Positions 1 to 4,805 of a stretch of 5,994 nt of DNA are shown piece after piece. The translations under genes were made by a program, and so were the position numbers. Source of the DNA: DATDRQ01 sp035291645 (lineage in GTDB: Bacteria; Chloroflexota; Anaerolineae; Anaerolineales; UBA4823); assembly GCA_035291645.1 (NCBI GenBank), contig DATDRQ010000241.1, positions 1 to 5,994 on the forward strand. Reading direction: 5' to 3'. Numbering within the stretch: the first letter of the stretch is position 1; every line of letters starts with the position of its first letter. The notes under the pieces were generated by a model that saw nothing but the letters and a program-made list of their open reading frames with translations, did no database searches and was not told the DNA's origin.

Positions 1-145
1 GGAAAAGAGGCTTTGTTCCAACAAGTAGCGCCAAATGCTCGAGGCCTGCCGGCTTAAATAAAGAAGGATGCTGTCGGTCATATTTTTGTAGGGAGTTCAA
101 CCAGCCGATTTCCCACCCTGAACCTTTATAGATTGTCCAGCACAC
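1..145 (-). CDS. Possible N-terminal fragment of an unknown protein, cut by the left edge
   Basis: A frame starting at a GTG (145-143) stays open for 48 codons to the left edge. The frame itself is open from an in-frame TAA at 178-176. The translation begins VCWTIYKGSGWEIGWLNSLQ and continues with a Leu-rich stretch ending GTKPLF. I do not recognise it. No Shine-Dalgarno sequence precedes the GTG, but a TATAAT lies exactly 7 nt upstream of it, which would suit a leaderless start. The other two minus frames soon hit stops. One plus frame is also open from the left edge to a TAG at 129-131, so openness alone is weak evidence: chance gives a 48-codon open frame about one time in ten. If real, the gene is divergent from gmhB. 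It could equally be non-coding. Confidence 0.3.
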   Translation of the reverse strand, partial: MCWTIYKGSGWEIGWLNSLQKYDRQHPSLFKPAGLEHLALLVGTKPLF

Positions 146-152
146 ACACAGG

Positions 153-158
153 ATTATA
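153..158 (-). promoter_or_regulatory. Candidate -10 box (TATAAT), leftward
   Basis: This is a perfect TATAAT on the minus strand, ending 7 nt before the GTG at 145-143. No convincing -35 hexamer lies 16-18 nt upstream (TATTAA or TTATTA there are poor). The spacing would put the transcription start at or next to the start codon. The assignment depends on the edge frame being a gene. Confidence 0.3.
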
Positions 159-240
159 TTTTGATGAATGTTATCTTAATAATCCCTTTCGGTCAATATG
201 TGAACCACACAACCACACAATTGCCGCCAGAACCGACAGG

Positions 241-246
241 TATAAT
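241..246 (+). promoter_or_regulatory. Candidate -10 box (TATAAT) for gmhB
   Basis: This is a perfect TATAAT ending 7 nt before the ATG at 254, so transcription would start at about 252-254 and the message would have almost no leader. A TTGCCG at 221-226 is a poor -35 because the spacer is only 14 nt. The sequence between the box and the ATG contains only a weak purine run (GGGAAG at 248-253), too close to the ATG to act as a Shine-Dalgarno site. Confidence 0.38.
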
Positions 247-253
247 TGGGAAG

Positions 254-841
254 ATGCATCCTGCCCTGTTCCTGGACCGAGACGGTGTAATCATCGAAAA
301 CCGCCCGGACTATGTCCGCTCTTGGTCGGACGTGATCGTCTTTCCACGAGCACTGGCTGCCCTGGCTCGCCTCCAGACCAGCGCCTTCAAGATCATCATC
401 GTCACGAACCAATCCGCTGTCGGTCGAGGACTTATCCCCCTGAGCGATGCAAATGAAATCAACACCCGTCTTGTCACTCAAATTAAGCGCGCTGGTGGAC
501 GGGTAGATGCTGTTTGGATGTGTCCCCACGCACCGGAGGATGGGTGTGATTGCCGGAAACCTCGCCCTGGCTTACTTCTTCAAGCCGCCGAAGCTCATTC
601 GATTGATTTGAGCCGCTCGATTCTGATTGGCGATGCCTTGACTGACCTGGAAGCCGGACGCTCTGCCGGTATTCCCCTGAATATCCTGGTCCGTACCGGT
701 CGAGGAGCTGCCCAGGAGAAGATGGCATATCCATCTCTTTTAAATTCGTTGCTGGTCTATAACGATCTGGCCGAGGCGCTGGATGACCTAATCCAGCGCA
801 GAGCTCTCCTCCTGGATGGCTACCCCGGGCAAGATCGATAA
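254..841 (+). CDS. gmhB: D-glycero-D-manno-heptose 1,7-bisphosphate 7-phosphatase (HAD family)
   Basis: This cytoplasmic Mg-dependent phosphatase removes the C7 phosphate of heptose bisphosphate in ADP- or GDP-heptose synthesis. The 195-residue product, near the family's usual 190, carries HAD motif I LDRDG (nucleophile D8, acid/base D10), motif II VTNQS (T51), a zinc site C90-x-H92 and C98-x-C100 running into RKPRPG (K102), and motif IV IGDALTD (D127, D131). These match the GmhB/histidinol-phosphatase-like HAD-IIIA subgroup. The frame also has starts at TTG 161 and ATG 164, with an AGGA at 150-153. They would add about 30 residues unlike the family, so I chose the ATG at 254, which puts the DxD motif near the N-terminus as usual. 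The zinc loop is short (5 residues between H92 and C98; 12 in E. coli from memory). The gene overlaps the 3' end of the convergent gmhA-like gene. Histidinol phosphatase is the main alternative, but the gmhA neighbour favours heptose. Confidence 0.88.
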   Translation: MHPALFLDRDGVIIENRPDYVRSWSDVIVFPRALAALARLQTSAFKIIIVTNQSAVGRGLIPLSDANEINTRLVTQIKRAGGRVDAVWMCPHAPEDGCDCRKPRPGLLLQAAEAHSIDLSRSILIGDALTDLEAGRSAGIPLNILVRTGRGAAQEKMAYPSLLNSLLVYNDLAEALDDLIQRRALLLDGYPGQDR

Positions 842-1420
842 GGCCTGATTCAGCAGGTCGCTCTCCATCCCTCGCTCTCTTAAAGCTTTACAGATTAGAT
901 GCTCTAGCACCAGGTGGATATCCTCGACGTGCTCGATGCAATCGCTGGGGACGTGCAGGTCTACATCCACCAACGAACCCAATTTCCCGCTGTTGTATCC
1001 GGTAAAACCAATCGTCTTTGCGGGGATCGTGTTTGCCAGCTGGATGGCGCGCAGGACATTCGGAGAGTTGCCTGATGTGGAGATCCCGATCACCACGTCG
1101 CCGGCCTGCACGTAGCTGGCGAGCTGGTCGGCGAAAACATTCTCGTATCCATCGTCGTTTGCCAGGGCCGAGAAGATCGCCATGTTATCGGTCAACCCGA
1201 TGACCTTGAAGTTCGGAACGCTCCTGGCGCGGGTGTTTTTTGCCAGATCGCAAACGAAATGCGAGGCAGTCGAGGCGCTGCCTCCGTTTCCCATGACAAA
1301 AACCTGCTGCTTGTTCAGACGGGCTTCATGCAGGATTTCGATCACCTGCTGGATGCGTTCCTGCGGCAAACCATCTAAAGTTCGTTTCAGATCCACGAGA
1401 TAATTCTGGATGGTGTTCAT
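788..1420 (-). CDS. gmhA: SIS-domain sedoheptulose-7-phosphate isomerase, GmhA-like
   Basis: GmhA converts sedoheptulose 7-phosphate to D-glycero-D-manno-heptose 7-phosphate in the cytosol, the first step of heptose synthesis. The 210-residue product (E. coli: 192) is a single SIS domain. It has a phosphate loop GNGGSAS (44-50), H54 in SHFVCDL, ISTSGNSPNVLRA (113-125), and a C-terminal helix with E166 and H174. A GTG at 1444 would add eight residues, but the ATG at 1420 has AAGGAG five nucleotides upstream, so I prefer it. By comparison with remembered E. coli GmhA (H61, E65, Q172, H180), the metal-site positions here read H54, D58, E166, H174: two ligands are changed but chemically similar. 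It is the last gene of the leftward transferase-epimerase-isomerase set, and its tail overlaps gmhB. A related SIS isomerase for another sugar phosphate remains possible, though the gmhB neighbour supports heptose. Confidence 0.83.
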   Translation of the reverse strand: MNTIQNYLVDLKRTLDGLPQERIQQVIEILHEARLNKQQVFVMGNGGSASTASHFVCDLAKNTRARSVPNFKVIGLTDNMAIFSALANDDGYENVFADQLASYVQAGDVVIGISTSGNSPNVLRAIQLANTIPAKTIGFTGYNSGKLGSLVDVDLHVPSDCIEHVEDIHLVLEHLICKALRERGMESDLLNQALSILPGVAIQEESSALD

Positions 1421-1424
1421 GCTC

Positions 1425-1432
1425 TCTCCTTT
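1425..1432 (-). promoter_or_regulatory. Ribosome binding site deciding the gmhA start
   Basis: The minus strand reads AAAGGAGA here, with the core AAGGAG five nucleotides before the ATG at 1420. The alternative GTG at 1444 lies upstream of this site, so the shorter start is favoured. Confidence 0.75.
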
Positions 1433-1502
1433 ACAAACCCCCACAGGTGCAGCCGCAGCCGTGGTTACCTCAATCTAAGATAAAAACCGAATCAGGAAGG
1501 AC

Positions 1503-2435
1503 CTACGCGATTCGTTCAGCCTTCTTGAAGTATTCAACGGTCCTTTCTAACCCCTCTTCCAGGGTAATGGTTGGTTCCCACCCCAACTCCCGGCGCGCCT
1601 TGCTGGCATCCAGGTAGATGCGGCGCGTCTCACCCGTCTTGGCTGGACCGTAGATTGCCTGGCGGTCATAACCGATGACCTGTTTCAGAACCTGGAAGAC
1701 TTCGTTAACGTCCGACCCGCGGCCGAAGCCGAGGTTATAGATCTGGTTGATTTGCTCGCTGGTCGTCACCATTACGTTGGCCCGCGCGCAATCCCCCACA
1801 TAAACAAAATCGCGTTGTTGTTCCCCATCGCCGTTGATGACGACTTGCTTGTCATCCAACATCTGCCCGGTAAAGATCGCCACCACGCCGGCCTCCCCGT
1901 GGGGGTCTTGCCGGGGGCCATAAACGTTCGGATAGCGCAGAACGTTGTATTCCAGCCCGTAATTCTGCTGGTACATGAACAGGTAATGCTCGACGGTGTG
2001 TTTGCTGGCGCCATAAGGACAGATCGGGTTGATCGGATGGGCTTCATCGCAGGGCAGATATTCGGGCTCTCCGTAGACAGCACCGCCCGTCGAAATATAG
2101 ATGACGCGTTTTACCTGGTACTGGCGAGCGCACTCCAACAGGTTGATCGATCCCCGGATGTTCACATCGGCGTCGAAGAGTGGATCGATCACAGACCGGC
2201 GCACATCCATCTGAGCCGCGTGATGGTTGACGAAGTCGGGGCGTTCCCGCGCGAAGATGCCCGCGATTTCGGGGCTGCGAATATCCATCTGGTAAAAAGT
2301 TGCTCCGGGATTTAAGTTAGACAGGCGGCCTGTCGATAGATCATCGACGACGACCACCTCGTACCCATTATTAACATAATTATCAACCACATGCGAGCCG
2401 ATGAATCCGGCTCCTCCGGTAACCAGGACTTTCAC
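1503..2435 (-). CDS. NAD-dependent nucleotide-sugar epimerase/dehydratase (extended SDR, GalE-like)
   Basis: This cytoplasmic enzyme oxidises and re-reduces a nucleotide-linked sugar with bound NAD. The 310-residue protein has the usual length. The Rossmann motif GGAGFIG (G7, G10, G13) follows the first strand, and D31-D32 end the second strand (NAD ribose contact). HHAAQMDVRRSV (71-82) is the conserved block before helix 4, STGGAVYG (115-122) supplies the Ser/Thr, and YGASK (Y141, K145) is the catalytic pair. GDGEQQRDFVYVGD (202-215) is the substrate-side motif typical of UDP-glucose/UDP-GlcNAc 4-epimerases and their relatives. The start is GTG, with AGAGGAG seven nucleotides upstream. It lies 75 bp after the transferase gene and 82 bp before gmhA, in the same direction, so co-transcription is likely. 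UDP-Gal/GalNAc 4-epimerase fits best, but a dehydratase or a heptose-nucleotide epimerase cannot be excluded from sequence alone. Confidence 0.85.
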   Translation of the reverse strand: MKVLVTGGAGFIGSHVVDNYVNNGYEVVVVDDLSTGRLSNLNPGATFYQMDIRSPEIAGIFARERPDFVNHHAAQMDVRRSVIDPLFDADVNIRGSINLLECARQYQVKRVIYISTGGAVYGEPEYLPCDEAHPINPICPYGASKHTVEHYLFMYQQNYGLEYNVLRYPNVYGPRQDPHGEAGVVAIFTGQMLDDKQVVINGDGEQQRDFVYVGDCARANVMVTTSEQINQIYNLGFGRGSDVNEVFQVLKQVIGYDRQAIYGPAKTGETRRIYLDASKARRELGWEPTITLEEGLERTVEYFKKAERIA

Positions 2436-2442
2436 GATTATT

Positions 2443-2449
2443 CTCCTCT
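2443..2449 (-). promoter_or_regulatory. Ribosome binding site for the epimerase GTG start
   Basis: AGAGGAG on the minus strand lies seven nucleotides before the GTG at 2435-2433. It supports a GTG start, which also puts the Rossmann strand directly at the N-terminus (MKVLVTGGAG), as is normal for this family. Confidence 0.7.
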
Positions 2450-2496
2450 TGGTAAATATACTGTTGTTCCCCCAGAAACGCCTATTATCTCATACT

Positions 2497-2507
2497 TTGA
2501 CCGTCAA
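2497..2507. repeat. Short perfect palindrome in the transferase-epimerase gap
   Basis: TTGAC-C-GTCAA, two 5-bp arms around one central base, lies three bases beyond the transferase stop and about 60 bp before the epimerase start. It could be a half-site pair for a regulator or a weak RNA hairpin. No U-tract follows on the minus strand, so it is not a terminator. A single short palindrome may be chance. Confidence 0.3.
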
Positions 2508-2510
2508 GGG

Positions 2511-4022
2511 TTAATAAGCCCCGCGGCGCTTGAGGACAGCCGGCAGGGTCTGGAACAGGATCTGAAAGTCGAACCAGATGCTCCAGTTTCGGATATAGTG
2601 CATATCCAGGCGCACCCGCTCTTCGTAGCTCACGTCCGAGCGGCCGCTCACCTGCCATAAACCGGTGATCCCCGGGCGCACAGTGAGCAAGTTGATATCC
2701 CACTTGTTGTACTTCTCCACCTCTGCCGGGGTAATGATGCGCGGGCCGACCAGTGACATCTGTCGTTTAACCACGTTGAACAGCTGCGGCAGCTCATCCA
2801 TACTGGTCCTGCGTAAGAAGCTTCCGATCCGGGTAACCCGGGGGTCCTTCTTGAGCTTGAAGTTACGGGCGAGTTCGGACTTCAAGTATGGGTGAGAATC
2901 CAGGATTTCATCGCCGTTCTCGTACATCGTGCGGAACTTGTAAGCGTTAAACTGGCGTCCATTGACCCCCATAACCCGCCGCCGGTGGATGATCGGCCCG
3001 GGCGAGTCCAGCTTGACCAACAGCGCGATCGTCAGTAAGACCGGTGAGATCAGGATCAGACCTGGAAGCGTGAGGATGTAATCTAACCCCAGCTTGAGCA
3101 ATTCGTCCACGCCGGTTAAGCGAACCTTATTGACGCCGACCAGCGGAACGTAGGCAAATTCTTTGATAGTTAATCCGGTCGTGATGATCTCATACAGCCC
3201 TGAAGACATGCGCACGTTGACGTCACTCGAAATCCCGTACTTCTGGAAGATATCCAGCATGCGGTCACGCGAGGAAATTGCGCTGCTCGCCAGGATCAAT
3301 TCCTCGACTTCGTAATGTTTGATGATCTCATCCAGCTGATCCACGGTACCCAACACCTGCAGGTGGCGCGCCAGGGTAGTTCCGAGGGGCAGCTTCTTAT
3401 CGACAAAGCCGATAATGTGAAAACCGGAAGACTTCATGGTCATCAGCTGCTCGGCTAGCGAGAGGCCTTCATTGTTCGCTCCGACGATCACCGCTGAAGC
3501 GAGGAAGAAGCCCTTCTGGCGCAAGGCGTACACGACCCGGCGTAACGTAAAGCGACCCGTTGCGATAAACAGGAATGCGAACAACCAGGCCAGTAGCAGC
3601 CATCCACGTGCAAAAATGAAGTTTGGTTCGAGGAAACCGACGGCGATCAGCAGAGCCATCCCGAACGTGATTCCATTGAAGAGCGTTGAGTATTCCTTGG
3701 TGCCGCCCAGCAGCTTCTGGCGATCGTACAAGCCCAGCACGTAGAAGATCAACAGCCAGATCGGGATCAGGATGATCACGACTTGCTGGTAGAAATGAAT
3801 GCTGGCTTTTTGATTCTGGAAGAAGATGCTTAGAGAAAGCTGGAAGCGGACATAATAAGCCAGTTGGAAAGCGATACTGGCCATAAAAACGTCCGTTAGA
3901 ATCAGGCCGATTGTGAAGAGCCGCCACTGCAAATGGCGCGGCACGCTCCGAGACGCCTGGTTGACTTTTGCCCTCAATGGGGTTTCGAGAAACAAATTCC
4001 CTCCCTGGGGTGTCGTTTCCAT
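2511..4022 (-). CDS. Polyprenyl-phosphate sugar-1-phosphate transferase (WbaP/polyprenyl glycosylphosphotransferase type)
   Basis: This inner-membrane enzyme moves a sugar 1-phosphate from a UDP-sugar onto undecaprenyl phosphate, the first step of exopolysaccharide or O-glycan assembly. The 503 residues follow the large polytopic class. Hydrophobic segments lie near 35-58, 79-98, 115-132 and 140-157. A Rossmann-like CoA-binding domain begins at about 175 (AVIVGANNEG). A re-entrant helix spans about 312-337 with the S326-P327 break, and the C-terminal catalytic domain follows. That domain shows KFRTM (362-366), the D409-E410 dyad in RRTSMDELPQLFNV, SLVGPR (423-428), RPGITGLWQVSGR (449-461) and a final LKRRGAY. 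In the small relative PglC the equivalent Asp-Glu pair is catalytic. The ATG is preceded by GGAGGG at six nucleotides. It is the first gene of the leftward set, behind a 783-bp spacer that probably holds the promoter. The sugar (glucose, galactose or an N-acetyl sugar) cannot be told from sequence. Confidence 0.93.
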   Translation of the reverse strand: METTPQGGNLFLETPLRAKVNQASRSVPRHLQWRLFTIGLILTDVFMASIAFQLAYYVRFQLSLSIFFQNQKASIHFYQQVVIILIPIWLLIFYVLGLYDRQKLLGGTKEYSTLFNGITFGMALLIAVGFLEPNFIFARGWLLLAWLFAFLFIATGRFTLRRVVYALRQKGFFLASAVIVGANNEGLSLAEQLMTMKSSGFHIIGFVDKKLPLGTTLARHLQVLGTVDQLDEIIKHYEVEELILASSAISSRDRMLDIFQKYGISSDVNVRMSSGLYEIITTGLTIKEFAYVPLVGVNKVRLTGVDELLKLGLDYILTLPGLILISPVLLTIALLVKLDSPGPIIHRRRVMGVNGRQFNAYKFRTMYENGDEILDSHPYLKSELARNFKLKKDPRVTRIGSFLRRTSMDELPQLFNVVKRQMSLVGPRIITPAEVEKYNKWDINLLTVRPGITGLWQVSGRSDVSYEERVRLDMHYIRNWSIWFDFQILFQTLPAVLKRRGAY

Positions 4023-4028
4023 AAATTT

Positions 4029-4034
4029 CCCTCC
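4029..4034 (-). promoter_or_regulatory. Ribosome binding site of the transferase gene
   Basis: GGAGGG on the minus strand lies six nucleotides before the ATG at 4022. It is a strong Shine-Dalgarno match and fixes the start of the 503-residue product. Confidence 0.75.
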
Positions 4035-4079
4035 GCGCGACCCTTGTTACTTCACTTCCTGTTGGCATTCAAACATGCT

Positions 4080-4107
4080 CCGCCCTTCCGACAGTCCTCG
4101 AGGGCGG
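4080..4107 (-). promoter_or_regulatory. Stable hairpin in the leader of the transferase operon
   Basis: On the minus strand CCGCCCT pairs perfectly with AGGGCGG (seven base pairs). An inner CGA/TCG helix stacks on it, separated by a two-base bulge and capped by a six-base loop. A smaller GCAT/ATGC hairpin (4078-4065) follows directly. No U-tract is present, so it is not an ordinary terminator. It lies about 58 bp upstream of the start codon and would sit in the 5' leader if transcription begins further upstream. Confidence 0.45.
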
Positions 4108-4129
4108 TCAGTTTGCAGTATTATCGAGT

Positions 4130-4140
4130 GATCCCGGATC
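4130..4140. repeat. Short perfect palindrome upstream of the transferase
   Basis: GATCC-C-GGATC, 5-bp arms around one base, lies 107 bp upstream of the transferase ATG. It could be an operator or a small hairpin just upstream of the stronger leader hairpin. No function can be assigned. Confidence 0.3.
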
Positions 4141-4698
4141 TCACCTTGCGCCTGGTAATCCCGGGTTCCCCATTAATGTCGTCGACTGATAAGAAAGCAT
4201 CCCGCTTCATTTTGCTCGCATGTGAGGGTGCTTCAATCAACCAAACAGTACAAAATTACTCCCAATAATTTGTTTAAACGAATAGCGATGTTTATTGTTA
4301 CAGGTTAATTGTTAATGTTTGATTATGATTCACGGCGCGCCCCCTGGGAAAGCCGCTGGCGCAATTATCCCGAGACCGGGTTTGTAACCTTTGCATGTGG
4401 TTCATAATATACAAACGAAGCAATAGTCCCTTTGTTACACTTTTTTAACCAGATATGCAACTCGGAAAAATTCCAGAGAAAATATAGAAAGGAATAAATC
4501 CCGCCCGTCGCACGAACGTCCTCAAGTCAGGCTTTCTCCTCCCCCGGTCGGATCGCTAACGAGAGACGGATTGCTGTCGCAGAAAGTTCACAGCACACCC
4601 GCACCATTTATTAAAAAAAGATGTTACCTGCAGCGAACTAAAAGAACAATCCGTTGTGTTGGTTTCCTTGCCTGACCCGCCCAGAAACGATCCGGAGC

Positions 4699-4704
4699 AT
4701 TATA
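4699..4704 (-). promoter_or_regulatory. Isolated TATAAT box, leftward
   Basis: This is a perfect TATAAT on the minus strand, 677 bp upstream of the transferase start and just past the terminator of the preceding gene. No -35 match is seen 16-18 nt upstream (GTGCGG there). If used, it would give a very long leader or a small RNA. Chance is a serious alternative. Confidence 0.2.
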
Positions 4705-4774
4705 CATCCTGGTAGGTCCCCCCGCACCTCGCCTCTTCCATGAGAGGAGCACTGGTTAAGACACCCGGTTCCGG

Positions 4775-4794
4775 AAAACCAGGCGCTGGCTTTT
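4775..4794 (-). terminator. Rho-independent terminator of the DNRLRE protein gene (likely bidirectional)
   Basis: Read leftward, an AAAAGCCAG arm pairs with CTGGTTTT around a CGC loop. This gives about eight base pairs including one G-U, ending in a run of four T. It begins 11 bases after the TGA at 4808-4806. The A-run on the other side makes it usable in both directions. The core GC stem is short, so strength is uncertain. Confidence 0.55.
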
Positions 4795-4805
4795 CGACCA
4801 ACCAA

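Larger units (their letters stand above)
4023..4805. other. 783-bp non-coding spacer upstream of the transferase operon
   Basis: I find no supportable gene in this spacer. The small frames here (for example on the plus strand near 4023-4268 and from 4740) look like shadows of neighbouring genes or chance. From left to right it holds a Shine-Dalgarno sequence (4029-4034), a 7-bp-stem hairpin (4080-4107), a GATCC-C-GGATC palindrome (4130-4140), and an AT-rich stretch (about 4240-4330) with GTTTAAAC (4272-4279) and two ATTGTTA copies 14 bp apart (4294-4300, 4308-4314). Further right are a GC-rich imperfect hairpin (4337-4362), a CCCG/CGGG hairpin (4369-4380), a leftward TATAAT (4704-4699) and a terminator (4775-4794). 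Both flanking genes read leftward, so the operon promoter should lie here, but I see no good -35/-10 pair. A long structured leader RNA is possible; no riboswitch class is recognisable. Confidence 0.6.

Noticed and set aside
161..253. Extended N-terminus of gmhB from TTG 161 or ATG 164.
   Set aside because: The extra residues are unlike the family, in which the DxD motif lies within the first ten or so residues. ATG 254 fits, and the TATAAT at 241-246 would lie inside the longer gene.
1752..2315. A 187-codon plus-strand frame opposite the epimerase gene.
   Set aside because: It is the antisense of conserved SDR motifs and has no family resemblance of its own.
2437..2510. A minus-strand TTGACG with a downstream GATAAT/TAATAG as an internal promoter for the epimerase.
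   Set aside because: The spacing is only 12-14 nt, too short for a standard promoter. The TTGAC is better explained as one arm of the short palindrome.
3469..4068. A 199-codon minus-strand frame overlapping the transferase gene.
   Set aside because: It is a shifted-frame shadow of the N-terminal part of the transferase, which has full domain support and a good Shine-Dalgarno site. The composition is rich in Arg and Pro, as expected of a wrong frame.
4098..4108. The end of the leader hairpin region (minus strand GGCGGAGCATG, running from the stem into 4075) resembles the ops/JUMPstart element GGCGGTAGCGTG found ahead of enteric polysaccharide operons.
   Set aside because: It lacks one base of the core and differs at another. 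The rest of the JUMPstart sequence is absent, and RfaH control is not known in the likely host group.
4331..4389. The GC-rich hairpins here (including the GGCGCGCC site) as a known riboswitch such as a cyclic-di-GMP sensor.
   Set aside because: The conserved core sequences of the riboswitch classes I can recall are not present on either strand.
4600..4630. A run of seven T on the minus strand (opposite 4613-4619) as a possible terminator.
   Set aside because: The sequence before it does not fold into a convincing stem; only a CTGCAG palindrome is present.
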